Below are positions 15,401 to 22,630 of a DNA stretch of 64,000 nucleotides, in pieces. The DNA comes from Henricia sp. BOLD:AAB3569 (taxonomy: Eukaryota > Echinodermata > Asteroidea > Spinulosida > Echinasteridae). The notes under the pieces were generated by a model. It worked only from the letters and a program-made list of their open reading frames with translations, made no database searches and was not told the DNA's origin. The stretch lies in NCBI GenBank assembly GCA_037783545.1, contig JBBELK010000217.1, forward strand, positions 930,001 to 994,000, read 5' to 3'. The position numbers and the translations under genes are program-made. Position 1 is the stretch's first letter, and the number at the start of each line of letters is the position of its first letter.

Positions 15401-17289
15401 AAACTAACATTTTTACATGGTTTATACGCCATAACAAGGAAACTCCTGGGTGTCCGAGCATGGTAATCTACCCCCAACATTTTCTTTCCTGAAGTGGCGA
15501 TGGGGCGAAGAGGTGAAGAGGCACATTCGAATGCAAGAAGAGTCATTTTTGTATTTTTTTTTGTATACATTGAACAGAGATTTTAAGGAAATTACCTCCT
15601 GGAATCAACAGATAATGTAATTTTAAGATATACTTCCCACTTGCACTTTTGTCGCAAATGTTGCTTTTCTGTAGAAAAATCACATTTTCTTCTTTAAAAA
15701 TTGCCTTCAGTTTATAGTTACAAGATAACCTTTCACGCGCGCGCTTACGCACAGACCGCTCGCACGTTATTTTGTGCATTACTTCATGCAGTAATTTTAT
15801 CATTTATTTATCTCAGAAATGCAACATTTGCGACGGAAGTCTCAGTGGGAAGTTTATCTTAGAATTGAATAAGCTATCGATTCCAATATATAAATTCACC
15901 AAAATCCGTGTTCAATGTATATGAAAAAAAATCCGTCATTTAAAAAAAAATAAAAATATAATCAACTTTCTAACCCTTTCCGGGCGAAGTGGCAATGGGG
16001 AGAATTAGCGGAAAAAATACCATACACCCTCGCCAGTTAAGACTCCATGCACTATATATAATTAAGTCTATGGGGCATGAGCCATGACATATTAAACAAT
16101 TATGTGTTTTCAAAGGAAAATTTGAAATTCTCTCACTGCTATTCATGTTTTTACACCATGGCTACCCCTAGAACTATGGGGGATACAGTATCCCCCATAG
16201 GTTATGTTGTTTTTTTCCAATATGGCGGCGCCTGAACTTTAAGATCGGACCGATACGGTTTAAGCTAGCGCAATAATCCGCTCCCCAATCGCCACCAAAC
16301 TCCGTCTGATAGTTCTTGAGACACTCACCTTGCGTGTGTCTACGGAATTTCGGTACCATTTGTCCACTAAATTCTCCGAAAATAATGTTGGGAAATGAAC
16401 GGGAACATGTGCGATGCATCCACGGCTACATGCATGATTGAGGCATTCGGTAAAATGCATGTGGATGCATCACACATGTTCCCGTTCATTTCCCAACATT
16501 ATTTTCGGAGAATTTAGTCATGGACGAATGGTACCGAAATTCCGTAGACACACGCAAGGTGAGTGTCTCAAGAACTATCAGACGGAGTTTAGTGGCGATT
16601 GGGGAGCGGATTATTGCGCTAGCTTAAACCGTATCGGTCCGATCTTAAAGTTCAGGCGCCGCCATATTGGAAAAAAACAACATAACCTATGGGGGATACT
16701 GTATCCCCCATAGTTCTAGGGGTACACCATGGCATTAAAAGTTCTACACTTTCTGGGATGTTATTATGTCATATTATGAAGAATTAGTAGCGAAGGTGTA
16801 TGGTATTTATACCCCGTGAAGAGGTATGGGGTGAACTATGAACCGACAAGGGGCGAAGTAGAAAATGGGGCGAAGTAGAAAAGGGGCGAAGTAGAAAGGG
16901 GCGAAGTGATTGTAGTGTTAAGCGATGTGGCGATGGGCATGATGGGGCGAAGTAGTAATTTGTAAAGCGCAGTTCAGTTCAGTTCACTTTATTTCCATAC
17001 ACAATAATTGACATATTTATAAATACAGATTTTTAATGTATGGAGGGATCCCAAAAAAAGCAGAGCTTGTCGAGTTTGGGAACCCACATTATAAAAAGTA
17101 CATGTACAAGCGCAGCGCAGCTTTAACCCCTAAAAGTAAACTATGGGGTAAATTGGCTTCTGATAATTTATAGTTTCGTTTCCTTCAAATAAATTAAACA
17201 TTTCTAATAAAAGGTGACAAGGAACATCCTCGACTAAAAAAATAATTACCAATCTGTTTATCACGAAGGGTGTTCGTGGCGGCCGCCAT
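377..17289 (-). CDS. SCFD1: SCFD1 / Sly1, Sec1-Munc18 family vesicle-traffic protein (5' twelve exons; 3' end outside window)
   Basis: Sly1 is a cytosolic SM protein that binds syntaxin-5/18-type SNAREs and promotes ER-Golgi vesicle fusion (family knowledge). Twelve exons on the minus strand join in one open frame of exactly 406 codons: 17250-17289, 13925-14084, 13273-13363, 12147-12269, 10493-10580, 8098-8243, 7409-7494, 5993-6092, 4370-4506, 3019-3109, 1170-1243 and 377-458. Intron phases after exons 1-12 are 1,2,0,0,1,0,2,0,2,0,2,0, and every junction has AG/GT. Conserved family blocks appear in order: [75 protein letters not shown] and [10 protein letters not shown]. The start ATG at 17289 gives [13 protein letters not shown], alanine-rich like the vertebrate N-terminus. 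Vertebrate SCFD1 is about 640 residues, so roughly the last third lies left of base 1. No frameshift or stop was seen. Confidence 0.95.
583..881. mobile_element. MITE family C copy (TIR AAGGAGCNTG), in SCFD1 intron
   Basis: This is a roughly 300-bp element with ends AAGGAGCATGT and GTCACGCTCCTT. It shares long internal stretches, such as GATATCGTCAAAAA and AAAGCAGTGCAGTAATTAC, with 18126-18476. The left TTAA is intact and the right one has decayed to TTGA. It is one of four related copies in the window. Confidence 0.75.
1170..1243 (-). CDS. SCFD1: SCFD1 exon 11
   Basis: It encodes [15 protein letters not shown] and TAKLTSAV. The acceptor is TTTTAG and the donor is GTAAGC. Confidence 0.95.
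1600..1960 (+). mobile_element. MITE family A copy 1, TTAA target site, TIR CCACTT
   Basis: This element of about 360 bp runs from TTAA(A)CCACTTCGCGAGG to CCGTCACAAAGTGGTTAA. The ends are inverted repeats flanked by TTAA, the target site of piggyBac-type or Kolobok-type DNA transposons. There is no transposase ORF, so it is non-autonomous. Other copies are at 12814-13131 (inverted) and 14707-15003. Confidence 0.8.
1968..2097. repeat. Short fold-back repeat
   Basis: Left arm CACTGTGCGATTTT and CCAACGATT...CGATTTGG is mirrored by CCAAATCGTTGGAAAT and GCGCACAGTG. It is a MITE-like palindrome of about 130 bp in an SCFD1 intron. Confidence 0.6.
2208..2500 (+). mobile_element. MITE family B, degenerate copy
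   Basis: It starts TTAAAGGCCCATTGTATC, nearly identical to the left end of 5357-5795, and shares decayed interior sequence. The right end is not clear. Confidence 0.5.
3019..3109 (-). CDS. SCFD1: SCFD1 exon 10
   Basis: It encodes [17 protein letters not shown] and [11 protein letters not shown], matching the family helix before GLEGEDEG. The donor is GTGAGT. Confidence 0.95.
3220..3450 (+). repeat. Dispersed repeat with 'cgaagtgg' motifs, copy 1
   Basis: Short alternating motifs (TTCGCCC / GGGCGAAGTGG) are followed by a conserved tail including GACGAAGTACAGAG and TCAGGTTGGTTTTAATCATG. The same tail occurs at 3965-4095 and inverted at 7560-7690. Confidence 0.65.
3468..3775. repeat. Tandem repeat, 14-bp unit, about nine perfect copies, with degenerate flanks
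   Basis: The core at about 3556-3684 is a head-to-tail repeat of CCGGAGTCCGAGTA. The flanks are rich in CGAGTAC. The unit has no stop codon in several frames on both strands, so it yields long but meaningless ORFs whose peptide repeats every 14 residues. Confidence 0.9.
3825..4095 (+). repeat. Dispersed repeat with inverted 'cgaagtgg' head, copy 2
   Basis: The head (3825-3957) is an imperfect palindrome: CCCCAAAACCATTTCGCCCT is mirrored by AGGGCGAAGTGG and GCGAAATGGTTTTGGGGC. The tail repeats that of copy 1. Confidence 0.65.
4370..4506 (-). CDS. SCFD1: SCFD1 exon 9
   Basis: It begins [11 protein letters not shown] and continues to [11 protein letters not shown] and DKFWAFQKG. The basic RPKKK linker matches the human RPKRKNKKSYDL region. 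The donor is GTGAGT at 4369. Confidence 0.93.
5357..5795 (+). mobile_element. MITE family B, TTAA target site, TIR AGGCCC
   Basis: It runs from TTAAAGGCCCAGTGTATC to GATCATCTACAGGGCCTTTAA. The inverted ends are flanked by TTAA. It is 439 bp long and has no coding sequence that resembles a transposase. Confidence 0.7.
5993..6092 (-). CDS. SCFD1: SCFD1 exon 8
   Basis: It encodes [18 protein letters not shown] and ALAHDVL, the signature DRN-D-TPL-H segment of SM proteins. The acceptor is CCACAG and the donor is GTATGT. Confidence 0.96.
6140..6802. mobile_element. Fold-back element with 36-bp perfect terminal inverted repeats
   Basis: GGCTAAAAATGAGCTAGG at 6140 and its exact complement ending at 6802 belong to a 36-bp inverted repeat. 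Inside, 6635-6770 is a second palindrome (GGCTGGATCCGAATTAGTGG and its complement). No ORF of note was seen. It lies in the SCFD1 intron just upstream of exon 8. Confidence 0.75.
7140..7211 (+). repeat. tRNA-derived SINE head
   Basis: An A-box-like TAGCTCAGAGG and a B-box-like TGTTCGAATC are spaced as in a tRNA, with a weak CTCAT/ATGAG acceptor pairing. A related inverted copy is at about 10925-11030, sharing CCTCATAGCTCAGAGGTGAA. It is a dispersed retroposed element rather than a working tRNA. Confidence 0.55.
7409..7494 (-). CDS. SCFD1: SCFD1 exon 7
   Basis: It encodes [18 protein letters not shown] and MQAGQF, one of the most conserved stretches of the family. It ends with AG, completed by T of exon 8. 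Confidence 0.95.
7560..7885 (-). repeat. Dispersed 'cgaagtgg' repeat, copy 3 (inverted)
   Basis: This is the complement of the 3220-3450 tail (CATGATTAAAACCAACCTGA) followed by an irregular run of TTCGCCC / GGGCGAA motifs. Confidence 0.6.
8098..8243 (-). CDS. SCFD1: SCFD1 exon 6
   Basis: It encodes [17 protein letters not shown] and [16 protein letters not shown]. The acceptor is AAAAAG and the donor is GTAAGA. Confidence 0.95.
10012..10390 (-). mobile_element. MITE family E copy 1, TIR TATACATTGAAC
   Basis: It has inverted ends (CATATACATTGAACA ... TGTTCAATGTATACG) and an interior that is itself partly mirrored around GTGCGAGCGGTCTGTGCG. The second copy, in opposite orientation, is at 15561-15925. 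Confidence 0.7.
10493..10580 (-). CDS. SCFD1: SCFD1 exon 5
   Basis: It encodes [16 protein letters not shown] and ends in ISYY plus one base. The acceptor is TTATAG and the donor is GTGAGT. Confidence 0.95.
10624..11111. mobile_element. Tc1/mariner-like MITE (TA target site) with nested SINE
   Basis: The ends CAGTCAAACTTG and CAAGTTTGACTG are perfect inverted repeats flanked by TA. An inverted copy of the tRNA-like repeat from about 7090-7215 sits inside at about 10925-11045. There is no transposase. Confidence 0.65.
11600..11645. repeat. G-rich low-complexity tract
   Basis: A run of G broken by A on the plus strand. Confidence 0.9.
12147..12269 (-). CDS. SCFD1: SCFD1 exon 4
   Basis: It has 41 codons in phase 0 at both ends. 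It encodes [14 protein letters not shown] and then [18 protein letters not shown], which aligns with the human segment before VFDQYLNF. Confidence 0.95.
12300..12472. mobile_element. pogo/Tigger-like MITE (TA target site)
   Basis: The 173-bp element starts CAGTAAATTCTCGTTATA, ends TATAATGAGAGTTTACTG and is flanked by TA. The interior repeats 'atataaagctc'. A solo end of the same family is at about 38274-38300. It sits between SCFD1 exons 4 and 5. Confidence 0.75.
12814..13131 (-). mobile_element. MITE family A copy 2 (inverted)
   Basis: TTAACCACTTCTCGACGG to TCGCAAAGTGGTTAA. It has the same interior as 1600-1960 in reverse, including AACTGCATATGCAGTTC and TGTCTCTGGGG. Confidence 0.8.
13273..13363 (-). 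CDS. SCFD1: SCFD1 exon 3
   Basis: It encodes [17 protein letters not shown] followed by [13 protein letters not shown], matching the family. The acceptor is GTAAAG and the donor is GTAAGT. Confidence 0.95.
13488..13755 (-). mobile_element. MITE family C, inverted degenerate copy
   Basis: It contains the complements of family C landmarks, for example TACCATTCTAAAATTT-like and AAAGCAGTGCAGTGATCAC-like stretches. The ends have decayed. Confidence 0.5.
13925..14084 (-). CDS. SCFD1: SCFD1 exon 2
   Basis: It encodes ALKRMLNLN and then [14 protein letters not shown], the N-terminal SM-protein domain. The acceptor is TTCAAG and the donor is GTAAGT. It ends TT, completed by A of exon 3 to give the leucine of TLHLLLHSD. 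Confidence 0.95.
14707..15003 (+). mobile_element. MITE family A copy 3 (left end lost)
   Basis: It shares TTATTCCCCTGGAGTG and TATGTCTCTGGGG with copies 1 and 2 and ends in GGGGTTAA. The CCACTT left end is missing. Confidence 0.65.
15561..15925 (+). mobile_element. MITE family E copy 2
   Basis: TTGTATACATTGAACAGAG to GTTCAATGTATATG. It is co-linear with the complement of 10012-10390. Confidence 0.7.
16156..16732. repeat. 577-bp near-perfect palindrome in SCFD1 intron 1
   Basis: The two arms are about 270 bp each and meet near 16425-16455. Each outer end also carries its own small palindrome (TATGGGGGATAC / GTATCCCCCATA). Both arms hold an exon-like open stretch ending at CACGCAAG|GTGAGT. 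No known family was recognised. Confidence 0.85.
16849..16955. repeat. Degenerate tandem 'ggggcgaagtag' repeat
   Basis: Short units of GGGGCGAAGTAGAAA are repeated with variation, related in sequence to the 'cgaagtgg' repeats at 3220, 3825 and 7560. Confidence 0.7.
17250..17289 (-). CDS. SCFD1: SCFD1 exon 1 (start codon)
   Basis: It encodes [13 protein letters not shown] plus one base. The donor GTAATT follows at 17249. The single carried G joins CT of exon 2 to make the alanine codon of ALKRM, which supports this otherwise tiny exon. The ATG sits in GCGGCC-rich sequence. Confidence 0.85.
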
Positions 17290-17609
17290 CTTGACGTGTA
17301 AAATGGTCCTGGTTCCTGTAACCAGTATATGCGATTTTAATGTGCTTCGCTATCTTCAAAGCACCAGACTGCTTCTTTTTTTTTTATTATGGCGCCCTCA
17401 GTGGCCGCTACATTCCAAATAGACTTCCAGCAAGTTCGATAAAGAGACCAATTTCATAAAACATTGGGCCCAGGTTGTTCCAGTATATCGCTTGATCGAA
17501 CTTGCTCTTTGCATCACATGCAGAACTCCATTAAAATGTTAATGGCAATATGTGCTTTGCGGCGGCATGCAATGTCCCAAAATTTCATGAAATGAAAGAT
17601 TGACACTAT

Positions 17610-17690
17610 ATGAGCAACTAACAATGGAAATTGGGCACACACATTTTAATAACAATGGTTTGTGCCCAATTTCCATTGTTATTTGCTCAT
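17610..17690. repeat. 81-bp hairpin upstream of SCFD1
   Basis: ATGAGCAACTAACAATGG... pairs with ...CCATTGTTATTTGCTCAT through arms of about 30 bp and a loop of about 20 nt. It lies about 320 bp upstream of the SCFD1 ATG. It could be a small fold-back element or a hairpin RNA; the sequence does not decide. Confidence 0.6.
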
Positions 17691-18028
17691 ATTTTAAGTG
17701 CTTCCAACTGTCCAATGCAATTATTCCGTCCGGAATATTTTTATAACGATAACTCGAAACGATAACGATAACTGAAGATACAGAACAAATAAAAATGTGC
17801 ACATGCATTTTTATAAACGGTGCCATCGTGCAAACGAAACTAGGCTCCCGATACGACTACCGTGGCATTATATAGCTCCGTCAATTTACCGTGCAGTTTC
17901 GCCATGAACATACCAACTTTTCATTTCACTGTTTTTTTCATGAGCTGACGTTCAGTGTAGGCCCGCCAAATTTCAAACGACACATTTCGAGAAAACATGC
18001 GACTTGTGTGAATTCTATATGATTTTAC

Positions 18029-18108
18029 CTTTTGACTAAGTTTTTGCGTTCTTGCATTTCTTTAGGGATGCTTGTACTTGAATTATCGCCCAATACATCG
18101 CTGGTAAT
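18029..18108 (-). other. Exon-like open stretch, unassigned
   Basis: It is bounded by TTTCAG and GTAAAA, and reads ITSDVLGDNSSTSIP then KEMQERKNLVKR. It is not part of SCFD1: its frame cannot join exon 2, and exon 1 is placed at 17250-17289. No family was recognised. Confidence 0.25.
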
Positions 18109-18125
18109 CTGAAACGTCCATATAG

Positions 18126-18476
18126 TTAAAGGAGCGTGAACAACAGGTCACATTTTTGAGGCCCCCATTTTTCCCATTGGTGTAGAGTTTGATACCACAT
18201 CATTTGTCGTATTTTTTTTCATTACCATTCTGAAATTTCGCTCTCTTAATCCGTATATTTCCAGGGATATCGTCAAAAACCCACCGAAGTTTAGTAAACT
18301 AATTTATCTGGTTCCATAAAGCAGTGCAGTAATTACCTTTTTGCTTCCACACATCCAAATTGCATTGCAAATTTCCCGTTTTCTTCCCATTAATAGTATT
18401 TTGGGGAGGTATTTTATATAATTCTTAGGTTAGAACGAAATCCATCTTCTGGCAAAATCTGAACACGCTCCTTTAA
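18126..18476 (+). mobile_element. MITE family C, best copy, TTAA target site
   Basis: TTAAAGGAGCGTGAAC to AACACGCTCCTTTAA. The inverted ends are flanked by TTAA, the length is 351 bp and there is no ORF. Related copies are at 583, 13488 and 22009. Confidence 0.8.
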
Positions 18477-19076
18477 AGCGCAGAGAAACAGTTCACTGGT
18501 TTTAGTAGACCCAATAACCATGGTAACACAATTAAGGATGACGTAAGTACTCCAGTTCAAATCTTTGTGGAGTCCAATGGCTTAATTGTGGGGCTTTCCA
18601 TTTCTGTACGAAGCGAAACAAGCCTGTAAACACTATGTGGTGTAATCGTTAACAGACATGGCCTCGGCCTGCATGCAGTACCAGCTCAGACTCCTATACT
18701 TTTCAATCTGAATAACAATGTTTTGAAAATGTTTTAGGAATTATCCCTGTCCGTAATACAAGTACCATGAGCATTTGCATCTTTGACCAGCTAGCCTGGT
18801 TGTGGCACTGTTCTGAGCGATTCCGATCGATCGACCGAGGCTCTCATTGGCCTAGGCCAGATTAGGCTAGGTACTCCTGTTACAGCCACACACACAAGCT
18901 AAAACCACCCAAAACCCAAACAGCCATTGGAAATTTACACAACATACTTGTACAGTCAAATTGCCAGTAAGCAAGACCAAATATCAATATATTGTGTGAA
19001 CAAAACACACCTCCCTTCCTGTTTATAAATAATTGTATCATTAAGTGATAAAATTTGTTAATGTTGAGGAGTTCTT

Positions 19077-19135
19077 ATGGGGAGGGGGGAGGGGGGAGGG
19101 GGAGGGGGAGGGGGAGGGGAAGGGGAGTGGGGGGA
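19077..19135. repeat. GGGGGA microsatellite
   Basis: Tandem GGGGGAGG / GGGGGA units. ORFs through it are low-complexity Gly/Arg and not credible genes. Confidence 0.9.
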
Positions 19136-19498
19136 GCAGGTATACATGGAATCTCTATTGCCTGTATCTTGTTTTCAGCTAGCACTGCGCGGTTTCCGGT
19201 ACATCCATCTTTTGGACGCACAGAGGGGGTGCGGTGCCGGTGGGATGGGGGTGCTACTCAAACGTCGGTGGGCCACTGCCAAATAGGAGAACAGAGGTGG
19301 AGCTCCGGGGACGGTACACACCCTCATCTCGGGCCCCACTCAATTACAGATTGTTTTTCACAGTACGTATAGGATATGAATAAGCTTCTCCACGCCATCA
19401 ACAGTACTGTCAATATCAGGCATATCTGGGAATGAAGTTGAAGGCAGCACGAGGCAGGGTTGAGAGAATCTGATCTTCTGAGAATATACACTCTGGAA

Positions 19499-19705
19499 TT
19501 AATCTGCTATTTTTTCAGCCTTAGCTTGATAATCCACAATTATAGTCTCATGATCCCCTGTCTTCAAGGTCTGAATGCCCACGTTGTCTTTTGTACGTGC
19601 ATGATCAGTGGACAGGTGTAGTTCGAGAAATTCTTTGTATCTGTGGATGTTGATATTCTGCAATGTAGTTTCTGATTGCTTTACGAAGTTCTTTATCAAC
19701 TTGGA
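19499..19705 (-). pseudogene. LINE fragment (segment just before the RT domain)
   Basis: The minus strand reads KDNVGIQTLKTGDHETIIVD followed by YQAKAEKIAD. This resembles the 'I-LKD-G--IITDN--KAE-LN--F' segment that precedes reverse transcriptase in many non-LTR retrotransposons. It stops soon after and has no RT body. The call rests on family pattern recall. Confidence 0.5.
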
Positions 19706-19706
19706 G

Positions 19707-19988
19707 CACGTGTGGTCTAGTGGGTATACAGCCGTGCTTGTAATCGAAAGTGTATGGGTTCGAGCCCCACTTGTGCCAACGTGTTTGTGTCCGTGGGCAA
19801 GACACTTAATCCCAATTTGTGGGGAAATGTCACAATCTAACCCCTGATATGGTTGTGCGCCTTGGCGCAAAATGGTTCTGGTGATTTCCTGATGGCAGCG
19901 CTAATAATAGCAACAGCGCCAGGAGCACCCCCGTGGGGCGGACATGTGCGCTATATGTATCCACCATTAGTGTAATTATTATTATCAC
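19707..19988 (+). mobile_element. tRNA-derived SINE with ATT tail
   Basis: A-box TGGTCTAGTGGG, B-box GGGTTCGAGCCCC, then GGGCAAGACACTTAA and a 3' end GCGCTATATGTAT...ATTATTATTATC. This is the layout of a SINE2-type element. Confidence 0.75.
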
Positions 19989-20586
19989 CTTAGTTCCGAA
20001 TTCTCTTAAACTTGACCCATCGCTGTTGTCCGCCATACTTCCTCAATAGATCGCTTCTCAATAGATAGGCATACAGTCTTGTATGCCTATGTGTAAGGGG
20101 CGGTTAGCATTTTTACTTTAACTGCATGCTTTAAAATGATATACATGCTTAATTCTTTACAAGGCTATAGCGGACACAATAGGAGGGCGCACTTTGAAGT
20201 GGGTATAAAATCGAATATTAAATACAATGCAATATAACTGCATTTTTCACTTTGCACTTTTTTAAAATTTATAATTTTTTCTCTGTATTATAATTGCAAC
20301 ATGGAAATCATGTTTTTGGAAAGAAATACAATTGTTAAAAAAAATGCATACCTAAATAAAATTGCACCCTCTCCTTTTGTTCCGCCATACTTCTAAAAGG
20401 CTAATGGTATCCCTAAACAAGCACCAATTTTCATTCACCGTTTTTCCTTCCGAGTTGCCCGGAAAATCTTCACTTCGGATACGACTTAAAGTTATATTGT
20501 CCGTAGTTCTTAGACAATTTTCTCCGAACGAATTATTAAAGCATTTTTTTTTATTTGAACGTGTTGTAAGATGAGCTGATCCATAC

Positions 20587-20772
20587 CGTAGTCGTCTGCA
20601 ATGATCTTTGGTGGCCACATTTTGGAAAAGGTTGAGGAACTCGAGCTTCTTGATCGGGGTCGTTTTCACCTGCTCTATGAGCTGGAAGAACTGAGCAGCT
20701 CGCCAGAAGTCATTCGTTCCCAGAAGAACAACACTGGCTATGTCAACTCGGCACCAGGGCCAGGTGTAGGCC
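20587..20772 (-). other. Exon-like open stretch, unassigned
   Basis: This 186-nt open stretch lies between ATTAG and GTATGG. It includes VVLLGTNDFWRAAQFFQLIE and KKLEFLNLFQNVATKDH. The composition looks protein-like, and the frame stays open. No family was recognised. It may be an exon of an otherwise unseen minus-strand gene or an old retroelement fragment. Confidence 0.3.
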
Positions 20773-20869
20773 CTAATACTCTAATACAAATCATATATAC
20801 GCAGTAAGATGGAGTATGCTCCCCTTTGCTTGATGAGTGCATCATATTCCTACTTTAGTTGGTACCTTT

Positions 20870-21185
20870 AACTGACCAGAGAAGGCCATTGGCAATTATT
20901 TGTGTTGCACCAGGCGACGTAGGTAATGGAGTGACTAGGAGCTTTGCTACTCCTCCTGGATGGGATGCCAGTCCATCGCCGGTCTACCCCCAGCAATTAG
21001 TTGGGTTTCCCCAACCGTATTTGCTGGTATCCATTTATACACCTGGGTGGAGAGAGACAATGTGGAGTGAAGTGTCTTGTCCAAGGACACAACGCGGTGC
21101 AATGACCAGGCTTCGAACCATGGACTTCTCAACCGAAAGTCCGACGCGCTATCCACTGGGCCACCAGTGCACGTCCTGCGCACCA
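20870..21185 (-). mobile_element. tRNA-derived SINE (minus strand)
   Basis: On the minus strand, A-box TGGCCCAGTGGATAGC and B-box GGTTCGAAGCC are followed by TTGGACAAGACACTT, the same body motif as the SINE at 19707. The 3' boundary is approximate. Confidence 0.7.
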
Positions 21186-21535
21186 GGCGAGGAAGCTGCA
21201 TATAATCTTCAACTCCTTCATCACCGGCGTATGGTCAGTGCCGCAGCCTGCATCTACGAAATACAGTTGGATTCATGCTCGTCACTTCTGCGAAGTCTTC
21301 TTCCTGCACGTGCTGCCATTATCAACCTTTGTCGTTAGGCACTTTCTTCCTCTATACAGCCATGCACCCATCTCCAATAGTACACCTTCCTCCTGGCGTT
21401 AGAAAAGCCCAGGCCCTGCTGGATTATAACAGTCCTGAGCTTCCTAGCAGTTGCTGTAAACATCTGGAACAGGCTTCCTCCTGATGTCATTGGGGATGAT
21501 TGGACAGCCTTCAGAGGAGGGTGCTCAGTGTTTTA
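21186..21535 (+). pseudogene. LINE 3'-terminal coding remnant (CR1/RTE-like style)
   Basis: Broken frames give HHRRMVSAAACIYEI, LLRSLLPARAA and then VNIWNRLPPDVIGDD with WTAFRGG. This matches the 'HRR...LY-I', 'LRSLLP', 'WN-LP--V' endings typical of non-LTR retrotransposon C-termini. It contains several frameshifts and no RT core. Confidence 0.6.
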
Positions 21536-22008
21536 AGGGAGCAGGTTGTGCACCATTTTTTGATTGACCATACGGCTTTGTGTTACAAGTTCAGATCAAC
21601 CCTATATAGCACGCTTCTAGGTTTTTGTTTGTTTGTTTTGTTTACTTTAATAAGTCCTATTATGCTGCTAATGTGCACTCCTATAGTCTGTTTTCTTCGT
21701 TAGATTTTGATTACCGACCAGCGCCGTTTGTCATATTTGACCGTAGTTGGTGGGTTTTGGGTTGTGTGTTAAAAAATACTTTAAAATTACGTCCAACATC
21801 TCGCATAAATTTTACAATCCAGGGTTTACGCTGTACATTGTCCCTGGGAAACCTGTGGAAAGACAGGTTTCTCCCGGATCATAGCGCGGTACACAACAGT
21901 ATAGCCTACATAACAAATAAATGGCCACGACAAAATGTTTGTTTAATACGTTTCACGCCTCGGTTCGGTGCAAAGGTTACACATAAAAGGCTAATTAGGA
22001 TGGTTTGG

Positions 22009-22375
22009 TTAAAGGAGTGTGACTAGGTCACTTTTTTTTACCCATAACTCCCCGGGAATTACCTTATGGGTCATGAGATTTTTATATCATAACATCCGTT
22101 ATATTTTTCTGATTACGAAACTGAAACTCCCGCGCTTCTAGGCCGCATATTTCCGAGGATATCGTCGAAAATCCACCGATTATTTGTAAACTAATTTTCC
22201 AGTATCAACGTTTATACACTGAAAGCCGACTCGATAGTTTTGTTCATTTTTTTACCGGAAATTTCGAATGTTTTCGGGTTTTTGGGACATGGGAGGTGTG
22301 TATGGGAGTTACTTGATAATATTGGTAAGTTACATCGAAAACTATTTTCCAGAAACTCTGGTCACGCTCCTTTAA
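22009..22375 (+). mobile_element. MITE family C copy, TTAA target site
   Basis: TTAAAGGAGTGTGACTAGG to TGGTCACGCTCCTTTAA. It is 367 bp long. The interior keeps GATATCGTC-AAAA-CCACCGA but is otherwise diverged from 18126-18476. Confidence 0.8.
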
Positions 22376-22618
22376 CATACAATGATCCTATTTACGCACA
22401 ATGACGTCAATGATCATTGCAATGTGAATTGCTAGCTGACAACAAAGAATCGAAAGGTAAAAATCGATCTTAACGTTGCTCGAAAACATACATGTACATG
22501 TAGCTATAAACTTGATGCAGACACTATTCAGTATCGATTGCGAACATTAACATTTGAAGAATCGATCGCGATTGAACTTCAAAGGGATTTTCCCGAATAT
22601 AAATGTGCAACACGCACG

Positions 22619-22630
22619 ATATTGCGCATA
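22619..22630 (+). repeat. Target-site duplication, left copy
   Basis: ATATTGCGCATA, repeated exactly at 25364-25375 after the CAA tail of the LINE. Confidence 0.85.

Noticed and set aside
18029..18108. First exon of SCFD1 at this position
   Set aside because: Its frame cannot join exon 2 at 14084; the small exon at 17250-17289 gives the correct phase and an alanine-rich N-terminus.
19055..19372. Glycine/arginine-rich ORF of 105 residues
   Set aside because: It begins in a GGGGGA microsatellite, and the remainder has no recognisable domain or splice context.
20859..21338. 159-residue plus-strand ORF
   Set aside because: It is the antisense reading of a tRNA-derived SINE joined to a decayed LINE remnant.
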